DNA from: an uncultured Lachnospiraceae bacterium
Lineage (GTDB): Bacteria > Bacillota > Clostridia > Lachnospirales > Lachnospiraceae
Direction of reading: 5' to 3'
NCBI GenBank assembly: GCA_910585905.1
Contig: CAJUID010000043.1
Location: forward strand, 1 to 23,990
Length of the DNA stretch: 23,990 bases
Below, one piece after another: positions 1 to 8,900 of this stretch. The notes below the pieces were generated by a model, which saw only the letters and a list, made by a program, of their open reading frames with translations, searched no databases and was not told where the DNA came from. The translations under genes were made by a program, and so were the position numbers. Positions within the stretch are counted from its first letter, which is position 1; each line of letters opens with the position of its first letter.

Positions 1-115
1 CTTGCTCGCATTTGGCGACTGCCGCGAGGGTCAAATACCCCGCCCCTCTGGGGCTAACTTGCTAAAAAGAAGCTAAGTCATGCCCCGTTGCTTGCAGCAG
101 GGTATTTGACTCATA
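1..115. repeat. Fold-back intergenic element with nested inverted repeats
   Basis: The first 150 bases contain no convincing gene but are densely structured. An 11-bp perfect inverted repeat, GTCAAATACCC at 30-40 and GGGTATTTGAC at 100-110, encloses further pairings. GCCCC (42-46) can pair with GGGGC (50-54), or GGGGC can instead pair with GCCCC at 82-86. ACTTGCT (57-63) can pair with AGC and AAGT at 71-78. To the left, CTCGC (5-9) and GCGAG (24-28) close another small hairpin containing GGC/GCC. The element lies just downstream of the minus-strand receiver gene that ends at 152. It could cap the 3' end of that transcript, but no T-tract follows, so it is not a textbook terminator. Its form resembles the fold-back repeats (REP or MITE-like) common between genes. 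Its left end is cut by the window. Confidence 0.5.
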
Positions 116-151
116 AAAACTAATTTTATAGTAATCAAATAGATATTAGAG

Positions 152-907
152 TTACTTTCGGAAAACCTCTTGAATCGTTTCAAGAAGTTTTTCTGTGTCT
201 GGCGGCTTTAAAATGTAACCAACGGGCTTTAGCTGTAAGATAGAATAGATTACTTTTTTATCAGATATGCTTGTGAGGAAAATAACAGGAATATCTTTCA
301 TGTCCTCATCAGCCTGCATTTCTTCAAATACCTCTTTTCCACTCATTTCTGGCATTTCATAGTCAAGCAGGATTAAGTCAGGATCTTCTTTTATAATGGT
401 ATCCAAAGCCTGGCGTCCAGAAGTTGCAAGGAAGATATCGTATTTCCGCTCCAGAAGTCCCTTGATATTTCTTAGGATTAATGGAGAATCATCAACAACT
501 AATATTTTTTTCATTCCCCGGCTATTTTTCTTGGTATTTTGGGAATTACCAGTGAGCAGCATTTGCCTGCATTTTTGCAGCAGAGAATCTTTTGAAAGGG
601 GTTGGAATATTTTGTCGTGCTGTTCGCCTTGCAGGGAATTTTTATGTAACTTCCACTCCTCTGTTGTTGTAATGGCAAGGATAGGAAACGTATCATATTT
701 TTCTGAAAGCCATTTAAGGATAGCACTTTCTGTTTCTGACAAACCGAGTTGGTAGAGTATAATAAGTTCTGGGTGAATAATCTTGACCATTGCCTGAATA
801 TCATCCTGCTCCTTGGTGCAAAGTTGTACCTGATAGGTTTCGGATAAATATTCGTTTACACTTTTTGTATTTTCATTTAACTCACCGATTAATAGTATCT
901 TTTTCAT
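152..907 (-). CDS. Double-receiver response regulator without output domain
   Basis: The product is a 251-residue protein made of two CheY-like receiver domains and nothing else. The C-terminal receiver (about residues 132-251) is complete: acidic pair D139-D140 in ILVVDDSP, phospho-acceptor D182 in LLDYEMP, T212 in FLTS and K234 in ILKPP. The N-terminal receiver (about 1-118) is degenerate. The acceptor position reads ILYQL (Y52) and the acidic pair is missing, so it probably cannot be phosphorylated. There is no DNA-binding, GGDEF or other output domain, so signalling would go through protein contact or phosphate transfer. The start at 907 is chosen over an in-frame ATG at 919 because GGAGG lies five bases upstream of 907. 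The gene overlaps the 3' end of the hybrid kinase gene (stop at 882), so the two are translationally coupled and probably form one phosphorelay. Confidence 0.85.
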   Translation of the reverse strand: MKKILLIGELNENTKSVNEYLSETYQVQLCTKEQDDIQAMVKIIHPELIILYQLGLSETESAILKWLSEKYDTFPILAITTTEEWKLHKNSLQGEQHDKIFQPLSKDSLLQKCRQMLLTGNSQNTKKNSRGMKKILVVDDSPLILRNIKGLLERKYDIFLATSGRQALDTIIKEDPDLILLDYEMPEMSGKEVFEEMQADEDMKDIPVIFLTSISDKKVIYSILQLKPVGYILKPPDTEKLLETIQEVFRK

Positions 908-3626
908 GACTACCTCCATTTTGTTTCATCTGATTTTCAAATGTTTGTATTGTTTCTGTTGTCAGCATAATATCAATATTTTTTACAGCCTGGTTTAGCT
1001 GTTTTAGAACCGGGTCAAGAGATTTTGGGTATCGGAAGCTGTTAAGCTGTTTTATAATTTCATCCGATGTGTCAATATCCATGTCACGGATAGCATTTCC
1101 AAGAAGACGCAGATATTCCAAGATCATCTGGCAATCTACTTTCCGTTTTCCGCCTTGTATTTCGGATTCTTGAGAATCCTGCATGTAAGGCTTTAAGCGT
1201 TCTTTCATATGCTGCCATTCTTCTAAAAAGGATGGTGTTACTCTTTGGATGGTATCTATCCTTTCAGCCCTGGCAGAATCTTCCAGCAATTTGGCAATAC
1301 CGGATAATGGCACTGCTCCAATCATGGCAGCAGAACTTTTCATAGAGTGGACTTTTACCCGGAACTGCTTTAAATCATCGGGATACTCTACTTTATTATA
1401 AAACTGTTCCAGTTGTTCGGCCTCTGTGTCCATCATCTGATAGAAGTCATGAACAGTGCTAAGCAGCATCTCTTTATCTCTTGTGTAGAGCATGGCATAA
1501 TTCCAGTCGATCCCTTCAATAGCAGGAAGTTCCTTTTCCTTACGGGAGGTGGTGGATTCTGGCGTTTTCTGCTGTTGTATTCCATTTGCCATGGAAGAGT
1601 TCGGGTTGGTTTTTTCTATGATAACTTTTTCCTTTGGAAGGTTTTCCATTAACATTTGTTCTAATTTTTGCGGATTAACCGGTTTTGAGAGAAAGCTGTG
1701 GAATCCCTCAGACAGATACATTTCTTTTGCGCCGGATACTGCATTGGCAGTCAGGGCGATAATTGGGATGGAAAAACATGGCGAGGCCATATTTTCCTTT
1801 AGGCGGTGGAGTGTCTCTATGCCGTCAAGGTCAGGCATCATATGGTCTAAAAAAATCATATCATATGGTTTCTTTCCTGCCATATTTAGGCATTCCAAGC
1901 CGCCGGCCGCTTCTTCAACCTTTATCTTGGTGGCTTTTAGGAGATTACGGAATACCTTTCGGTTGACTGTATTATCATCAACTACCAACACCTGTGCTTC
2001 CGGGGCCGTAAATGTTACCTGATAGGTATAGTCTGCTGCCTGTTGTTGGATTCTCTGTTCTAAATTCCCAATTGGCTCTGCAAGTATAATATCCTGCTGT
2101 AAGGTAAAATAGAATTTAGAACCTTTTCCGTATATGCTCTCTACCTGTAAATGGCTGCCCATTAACTCTAAGAGCTGAGTTGTAATGCTCATTCCAAGGC
2201 CGGTTCCCTCCACATTACGGTTGCGCTGTTCTTCAATCCGCTCGAATTCAGCAAAGAGTTTTCCAATATCTTCTTCCTTTATGCCGATTCCCGTGTCCTC
2301 TACTTGAAAAGTCAGGATTGCGGAGTTTTCGTTAACCGTTCCACTTACAGAAAGTGTTACGCTTCCCTTTTCTGTGTATTTTACAGCATTGTTCATAAGA
2401 TTTACAAGCACCTGCCGTAGTCTGATATCGTCTCCACGTAATCTGGATGGAAGTTTTTCATCAATGCATAGGTTTACTTTGAGGTCTTTATCTGCAGCTT
2501 TCATGGTAATCATATTTATAATATCATGAATCAGGCTGCTAAAATCGTATTCTTCCGGAAGGATTTCAAGTTTGCCGGATTCAATTTTGGATAGGTCAAG
2601 AATATCATTAATCAGTGCCAGAAGGCTCTGGCCGGCATTCTGGATATCCAAAGCATATTCTTTAATCTGTGGTTCGGTGCATTCCCGAAGGATCATTGCA
2701 TCCATGCCAAGGACTGCATTGATTGGCGTCCTGATTTCATGGGACATATTGGCGAGGAACCGCCCCTTTGCCTCACTTGCAGAGAGAGCCTGCTGTTTTT
2801 TCCTTTCCATATCCAAAAGTTCATAAATGGTATGGATCACTGCGATCAGAAGCAGCACGATTAACCCGATTGGCAAGACAGAGCTGCTTTTCTGGTTTCC
2901 TCTTTGGAAGAAACCGATACCCCGGATTAGTATAGTAAGCCATACGCCGGACATTCCACCGGCAACTAGAGGGTATTCCTGAATCCGTCTGTTTTTGATA
3001 TCAGAGAATATTGTTGCTGCTGTAAGGAAAATTGACAGTATAAGGAAACCTATGGTAAAAAAGATGCCGTCTGCGAGGTTCAATATTCCAGCTAGGGATA
3101 GCACAGAATATATTGTGAATTCTGCAAGAATAACCACACTCAGGATAATATATGCCTTTTTGTACCGTTCTTTTTGAATGAAGTTCATAAAAAGAAAAAA
3201 AGGAACTGGCATAATCATCATCATAAGAAATGAGATATTTTCGGCATTCTGTGGGTTGCGGAAAAGAATCAGCCTCAAGTCTGAATTGGTAATGTTCCAG
3301 ACAGCACCGGATAAAATTCCCCATCCGAGATATTCAAGTGCAATATTTCTGTGGTAGTAGAGACGCAGCAGGATACTCGCAGCGATACTTGCTACACTAA
3401 ATATGAGTGTGGTCAATAAGATGACAAGTTCCGGGAGATGGTTCCAGCCGGTTTCTGAAACAGGGGTATTTGTCGGGGAACTATACTCCCCCAAGATAAA
3501 ATAGATTAGCACGTATGCCATTAACAAATAAAATCCCCATGTGATGTGTCTTATATCTATGTCTGCTATGCGGCTGCCTGTAGGAGGCAGGGGCGTGTTT
3601 TCTTTTTTTGTCGTCAATGTGGACAT
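882..3626 (-). CDS. Membrane hybrid sensor histidine kinase with REC and HPt domains
   Basis: The product is a 914-residue multi-step phosphorelay kinase. About eight hydrophobic segments fill residues 30-270, resembling 7TM-type sensor modules but with no large extracellular sensor domain. Next come a HisKA domain with phospho-acceptor H296 in NMSHEIRTP and an HATPase domain with N-box NNAVKY (412-417), G1 DTGIGI (444-449) and G2 GTGLGM (474-479). A receiver follows with acceptor D594 in FLDHMMP, then an HPt domain with H760 in VHSMKSS. The last 60 residues are helical and unassigned. The expected route is H296 to D594 to H760 to a partner receiver, probably the coupled double-receiver protein. 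The start at 3626 has GGAGAAAGG just upstream. An upstream TTG start at 3713 would sit at or before the predicted transcription start and is rejected. The ligand cannot be told from the sequence. Confidence 0.9.
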   Translation of the reverse strand: MSTLTTKKENTPLPPTGSRIADIDIRHITWGFYLLMAYVLIYFILGEYSSPTNTPVSETGWNHLPELVILLTTLIFSVASIAASILLRLYYHRNIALEYLGWGILSGAVWNITNSDLRLILFRNPQNAENISFLMMMIMPVPFFLFMNFIQKERYKKAYIILSVVILAEFTIYSVLSLAGILNLADGIFFTIGFLILSIFLTAATIFSDIKNRRIQEYPLVAGGMSGVWLTILIRGIGFFQRGNQKSSSVLPIGLIVLLLIAVIHTIYELLDMERKKQQALSASEAKGRFLANMSHEIRTPINAVLGMDAMILRECTEPQIKEYALDIQNAGQSLLALINDILDLSKIESGKLEILPEEYDFSSLIHDIINMITMKAADKDLKVNLCIDEKLPSRLRGDDIRLRQVLVNLMNNAVKYTEKGSVTLSVSGTVNENSAILTFQVEDTGIGIKEEDIGKLFAEFERIEEQRNRNVEGTGLGMSITTQLLELMGSHLQVESIYGKGSKFYFTLQQDIILAEPIGNLEQRIQQQAADYTYQVTFTAPEAQVLVVDDNTVNRKVFRNLLKATKIKVEEAAGGLECLNMAGKKPYDMIFLDHMMPDLDGIETLHRLKENMASPCFSIPIIALTANAVSGAKEMYLSEGFHSFLSKPVNPQKLEQMLMENLPKEKVIIEKTNPNSSMANGIQQQKTPESTTSRKEKELPAIEGIDWNYAMLYTRDKEMLLSTVHDFYQMMDTEAEQLEQFYNKVEYPDDLKQFRVKVHSMKSSAAMIGAVPLSGIAKLLEDSARAERIDTIQRVTPSFLEEWQHMKERLKPYMQDSQESEIQGGKRKVDCQMILEYLRLLGNAIRDMDIDTSDEIIKQLNSFRYPKSLDPVLKQLNQAVKNIDIMLTTETIQTFENQMKQNGGSHEKDTINR

Positions 3627-3717
3627 CCTTTCTCCGGGCAGTATCCCGGCACTCTTTTTGGCAGCGGAGCAGTCCGCAACATTCGTTGGGAGCAAAACAC
3701 CTTTTGAATCCAAACAT
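3627..3717 (-). promoter_or_regulatory. 5' leader of the hybrid kinase with hairpins near the ribosome binding site
   Basis: This is the predicted untranslated leader, about 85 nt, between the kinase promoter and its ATG at 3626. Read on the minus strand it holds two short hairpins: GCGGA-CTGC-TCCGC and, closer to the start, CCGGG-ATACTG-CCCGG (3634-3649). The second arm of the latter shares two bases with the GGAGAAAGG ribosome binding site, so folding could limit access to it. No known riboswitch class was recognised. Confidence 0.3.
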
Positions 3718-3726
3718 ATTATACCA
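3718..3726 (-). promoter_or_regulatory. Extended -10 promoter of the kinase/receiver operon
   Basis: On the minus strand this reads TGGTATAAT, a perfect -10 hexamer with the TGn extension typical of sigma-A promoters that can work with a weak -35. The hexamer 17 bases upstream (ATAAAA) is a poor -35 match, which fits that class. Transcription would begin near 3711, which supports the ATG at 3626 as the kinase start. Confidence 0.6.
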
Positions 3727-3838
3727 TGTTTCTATATACTTTTTATCGTGGAGCGCCTGCAATTCGTCCCTTAAAAGATGCAAATTATCCCAGATTGTAG
3801 AAAACAAATATTTGATTTGATAAGATAAAAAAAATAAT

Positions 3839-4111
3839 TTGAAAAAGGCAAAGAAGTTATCTACCAAGAAAAAATCCTTTACAGTAAGGAAGGGAAGCAA
3901 AAAGAAATTAACTATTACAATAAAGGCACAGAATAACAAAAAAGCCACAACGGACAAAGTGAAAGTCTCTTCTGGCATTGTCAGTCTTACAAAGAGTTCT
4001 GTAAAGAAAAAGAAAGTGACATTGACGCTGAAAGGAAAGAAGAAAAGTACGAAAAATGTTACAATTTATGTAGGTTCTAAGAAGATAAAGGTAAAAGTTA
4101 AAGTCCGCTAA
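3839..4111 (+). pseudogene. Lys-rich bacterial Ig-like fragment, probable 3' remnant of a surface protein gene
   Basis: This is an open frame of 90 codons rich in Lys, Thr, Ser and Val. It resembles one Ig-like (Big-type) beta-sandwich of the kind found near the C-termini of Clostridia surface proteins: alternating beta strands, KKKLTITIK near the start and IKVKVKVR at the end. It contains no Met codon, so the only start available is a TTG at 3839 without a recognisable ribosome binding site. Tandem stop codons (TGA TAA, 3818-3823) close the frame just upstream. There is no signal peptide or anchor. A strong terminator follows 38 bases after its stop, which suits the surviving 3' end of a larger decayed gene. 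A genuine small secreted or cytoplasmic protein cannot be excluded. Confidence 0.5.
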
Positions 4112-4149
4112 AAAATTGTAGTTTGCAGGAAAATGCGGGGATTGTTATT

Positions 4150-4186
4150 ACATACGGACAGAAGATAAAACTGTCCGTATGTTTTC
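4150..4186 (+). terminator. Rho-independent terminator ahead of the NRPS gene
   Basis: A perfect 12-bp stem (ACATACGGACAG at 4150-4161, CTGTCCGTATGT at 4171-4182) has a 9-nt loop and a short T-rich tail (TTTCT). It closes the transcript of the Ig-like fragment and insulates the NRPS gene, which starts 79 bases later. The gap from 4187 to 4264 must hold the NRPS promoter, but no convincing -35/-10 pair was found there. Confidence 0.8.
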
Positions 4187-4264
4187 TAATTGGAAAGAAT
4201 TTTATCACAGGTTAAGACGGTGCCTTTTTTCAAGATGACAGAAGAAATGGGGGTTAAATAGAAA

Positions 4265-5914
4265 ATGAATTTTTTGGAAACATTTTTGAGCCAGGTGGAG
4301 AAATTTTCGGATCATATAGCAATAGTGGATTACAATGGCGCCAGAAGCACGACATACCAGGAGTTATATGAACTTTCTGGCAGAATTGCGGCTAAGTTAA
4401 GTGGCAGCGGTAATATCACAGGAAAAGCAGTGATGGTATGTATGGACAGGCGGATGGAGTATATTGCGGCAGAAATTGGGATTATGATGGCTGGGGCGGC
4501 TTTTGTCCCGGTTCTTCCAGAATACCCGGAGCAAAGGATTTCTTACATACAAAATGACTGCGGTGCGGAAGTGGTTATTGATGCAGCATGGATGGAAGGG
4601 ATTGAAACATATGAGCAAGTGAAAGCACATGCGGCATTAGATACAGATAGGGCGCTGATTATTTATACGTCTGGTTCCACCGGCCGCCCGAAGGGGATTG
4701 TCCACAGCGCAGCCAGCTTTTACCAAGCATGTAAGCGCATCAGAGGGGCAGTTGGAATTAATGAAGGCACAGTTATGGCAGCGACAGCGCAAATGTCGTT
4801 TGTCGTGCTTATTATGGAATATTATAGTGTACTGTGCAGCGGCGGCTGTATTCATATACTTGCTGAGGAGGTCAGGAAGGATGTTCGCCTGATTGAGGAG
4901 TATTTTTTAAAGCACAGTATTACATGTAGTTTTATCAGCCCTCAGCTTTTACGTTATTTTAAGTATAGGGGAACCACTTTAAAGACTGTATTAACAGGAA
5001 GTGAGCGTGTGTCTATGCTGAGCGGGGATGGATATGATTTGTATAATGCCTACGGGATGAGTGAGACGGCAAGCCTTGTCTTATCTTATCAAGTGAAATC
5101 CCCGATGGAAAATACGCCGATTGGTAAGCCTGCAGATGGCATAGAGGTATTTTTATACGATAACGAGGGCCGTGAGGTTCCAGATGGTGAGGAAGGAGAA
5201 ATCTGTGTTAAAGGTATTCTTGCAGACTGCTACCTAAATATGGAAAAGCAGAGCGAGGAGGCATTTCGGAAACAGGAGGATGGAACCGTTCTGGTGCATA
5301 CAGGGGATATAGGAAAAAGGCTTCCAGATGGAAATATTGTATATGTGAACCGCAGGGATTGGATGGTGAAAATCAACGGGCAGCGCGTGGAAACTGGAGA
5401 AATTGAAATAAGAATGGCAGAAGTTGATGGCGTGGAAAATGCTGTAGTAAAGGCTTTTGTTGATGAAAATGGTCAGAACTATCTTTGTGGCTATTATGTT
5501 TCTGGAATGCATGTTGCGTCGGAACAGATTCGTTCCCATCTGAAACAGGCATTGCCAGATTATATGGTTCCGCGTTTTTTAAAGAGACTGGACAGCCTGC
5601 CGAAAAACGTAAATGGCAAGCTAGATAGGATGGCGCTTCTTCCGCCAGGTATTTCTGAGTATAAGGCGGAATATAAAGAGCCGGAGAATGAGATACAGAA
5701 GCGCATCTGCCTCGGATTTGAGGAAGTTCTGCACTGCGGAAGCGTAGGCCGGGAAGATGATTTCTTTAAACTGGGTGGAGATTCGATCAATGTATTAAAG
5801 CTTGCAGAGTACCTTGATGGCCTGCAGGTGACACCAGAAATAGTGCTGCTTGGCAGGACACCAGAAAAGATAGCAAAGCAGCTTGACCGAAATGTTCATG
5901 GGGCACTGCAGAAG
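4265..5914 (+). other. NRPS loading module A1-T1 with atypical substrate pocket
   Basis: This is the loading module. Core motifs are intact: YTSGSTG (from about 134), NAYGMSE (about 260), TGD (about 346), a RRDWMVKINGQRVE-type hinge and NGK Lys near 449, followed by T1 with S507. Aligned by hand to GrsA PheA (from memory), SFVVLIME replaces SFDASVWE, so the position of Asp235 holds Val. The pocket reads approximately V-V-M-F-L-G-A-S-L. Asp235 anchors the alpha-amino group of ordinary amino acids. Its loss points to a carboxylic acid without an alpha-amine, such as an aryl, alkyl, hydroxy or beta-amino acid. No specific acid can be named. Confidence 0.6.
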
Positions 5915-8900
5915 TGTACAGAGGAAAGAGAAATTTATCCGCTGAGTGATTCGCAGATGGGTGTTTATCTGGAATGCGTTAATGACCCACTAGGGACAAT
6001 GTACAATATTCCAATGTGCTGTGAACTGCCGGGAGACCTTGACAGAGAGCGGTTTAAGCAGGCGGTGGCAAAGGCAATTGCAATGCATCCGGCCTTTGGT
6101 GTGATGATTGCCCTGCAGGATGGCACTCCTGTGATGAAGCTTTGCCCGGAGCGTTTTGAGGCAAAGGTTGAGGAACGGGAGACAGACGACATTGAGGCGG
6201 CAAAGAAGGATTTTGTGCGTCCATTTCGGCTGGAGGAAGAACCGCTTTATAGGTTGGCTCTCTATTATGGGAAGAACAGGACTTATTTTCTGTTTGATGT
6301 GCATCATCTTATTTTCGACGGCACATCGGTTAAAGTATTTTTAGATGAAATTTCTCTGCTTTATAAGGGAGAGGAACCAAAGGCGGAGGAAATTTCTTTG
6401 CTCGATGTTTCCGTTTGTGAGGAATCAGCAAAGAGGACACCAGAATATCAGGCGGCGCAGGAGTATTTTGCAAAGGTGCTTGGAGACGCAGAGCCTGGTG
6501 AGGCTGTTTTAAAAGACTTTAAAAAACAAGATGCAGGGTTTGCCAGCAATACACTGATGATGTCCCTTGGGGAGGAGATTACCTGCATGGCGGTGGAACA
6601 GTTCGCTAAGGAAAAAGGAATTTCGGCAAATACGTTGTTCCTTGGAGCGTTTGCCTATGCCCTTGGAAAATATTCCGGTGAAAACAAGAGCTTGTTTTGT
6701 ACGGTAAACAATGGAAGACATTCGGCCAGGATTTCAGAGTCAGTGGGGATGTTTGTAAGGACTCTGCCTATTTTCCAGTCATGGGATGAGACGGTTTCTG
6801 TGGAAAATTATCTCAAAAAATTTCAGACAGATTTTTATGAGACGATGGGGCATGATTGTATCTCATTTGGAGAGTTGGCACAGCAGTATGGAATTGCCTC
6901 TGATATATTATTTGTCTATCAGGGAGATATGCTAAACGGGCTGACAATTGAGGGAAAGCAGTATCCGTCGGAATCTCTTCCGACAGGGGATGTTCAGGCA
7001 GATATCTCGGTAATGGTAATGAAACGGCAGGAGGGATATGAGGTTTCGCTTGAATACCGCAAGGATTTGTACCGTCAGGAGACTGCCAGAGGGTTGCAGA
7101 AAATGTTTTTGCAGGTGCTAAAAGGGATGCTTTCCTGTGGTACCCTCAATCAGATTCCGCTTTCATCGGAATTGGATCTGCAGATTCTTGACAGTTTTAA
7201 CAGGACGGAAGTTCCTTTTGACAGAGATAGTACCGTGGTAGACTTCTTTCGGGAAAAGGCATCTTTGGTGCCAGAAAACATTGCCGTTGTCTATGCAGAC
7301 AGAGCATATACATATAAACAGCTTGATGAGATTACAGACCGAATTGCTGCATATGTGGCTGGGCTTGGTATTGGCAGGGAGCAGGTTGTTTCTGTTTTGG
7401 TTCCAAGATGTGAGTTTATGGCGATTGCGTCTCTTGGCGTCTCAAAAGCGGGGGCGGCATACCAGCCTTTAGACCCGACGTATCCAAAAGAACGTTTAGG
7501 ATTTATGGTACAAGATGCAGATGCGAAGCTTTTGATTGCGGATGAAGGGCTGATGCCATTGCTTTCCGGTTATACTGGAAAAGTCCTATTGACAAAAGAT
7601 ATTAAAAATCTGCCAAAGGCAGATGTAATACCAGAGCCGCCAAAGCCAGAGGATTTGTTTATTTTGCTTTATACATCTGGTTCTACTGGCGTGCCAAAAG
7701 GTTGTATGCTGGAACATAGGAATATTGCCACATTCTGTCAGTGGTATAGGGACTATTATGGTCTGTCAGAGGAAAGCAAGGTGGCGGCTTATGCAAGTTA
7801 TGGATTTGACGCCAATATGATGGATATGTATCCGGCATTTATAACGGGGGCAGCGTCGTATATTATTAAAGAGTCAATGCGCCTGGATTTGAATGCACTA
7901 AGTAAGTATTTTGGAGAGCAGGGCATTACGCATGTATTTATGACAACTCAGATAGGGCGGGCGTTTGCAACGAGTATGCGCAATGAGTCTTTAAAACATC
8001 TGGTCATGGGCGGCGAGGCGCTGACGCCTTTTGAGCCAGAGGGAAGCACTACCTACCATAATATCTATGGACCGACAGAGTGTACCGTTAATGTAACCGC
8101 GTACGAAATAAGTGAGTATGAAGAGGATCTGCCGATTGGAAAGGCAATCTCAAATGTAAAGCTTTATATTTTGGATTCTTGTGGGCGGCGTGTCCCGGTA
8201 GGAGTGCCTGGAGAGCTTTGTATTGCAGGGCGGCAGGTGTCCAGGGGATACCTGAACCGGCCGGATAAGACGGAGGAGGCATATTCGGACAATCCGTTCT
8301 GCGACAGGGAGGATTATAGGAGGATATACCACACAGGCGATATTGTGCGGTTTAGGCAAGATGGGGCAGTACAGTTTATTGGAAGGCGTGACGGGCAGGT
8401 TAAAGTCAGAGGGTTCCGTATTGAGCTGACGGAGGTCGAAGAGGTGATCCGCAGGTTTGAGGGCATTCAGGATGCCACAGTTGTGGCTTTTGACGAGCCG
8501 TCCGGCGGTAAATATATTGTGGCATATGTTGTCTCTGACCGTCCAGTAGATGTAGAGGTAATGAATCGATTTATTGAAGAGACAAAACCGCCTTATATGG
8601 TTCCGGCCGTGACAATGCAGATTGATAAGATTCCTTTAAACCAGAACCAGAAAGTGGATAAGAGGGCTCTTCCGGTGCCGGAGCGGAAACAGGAGGAGAT
8701 TGTGCCGCCACAGGGGGAGGCACAGAAAAAAATCTTTGAGTGCATAGCCGAGGTAATAGGTCACAGAGAGTTTGGCGCGAAAACTGATATTTATAAGGCT
8801 GGGCTGACTTCGATTGGAGCAGTAAAATTAAATGTATTGCTGGCGGACGTTTTTGAGGGAGCTGTTATCCGCAATAAGGACTTGAAGGAAAATAATACAA

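Noticed and set aside
396..755. Plus-strand open frame opposite the double-receiver gene
   Set aside because: It lies entirely antisense to a gene with clear receiver motifs, and its protein resembles no family.
1549..2022. Plus-strand open frame of 157 codons opposite the hybrid kinase
   Set aside because: It is antisense to the receiver and HPt-linker coding region, and its composition is that of a reversed coding frame.
3624..3713. Upstream TTG start that would add 29 residues to the hybrid kinase
   Set aside because: The TTG sits at or before the predicted transcription start and has no ribosome binding site, while the ATG at 3626 has GGAGAAAGG.
3481..3978. Minus-strand open frame of 165 codons spanning the kinase 5' end and the Ig-like fragment
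   Set aside because: It runs out of frame through the kinase start and its hydrophobic N-terminus is just the complement of a Lys-rich coding stretch. The kinase promoter and ribosome binding site lie inside it.
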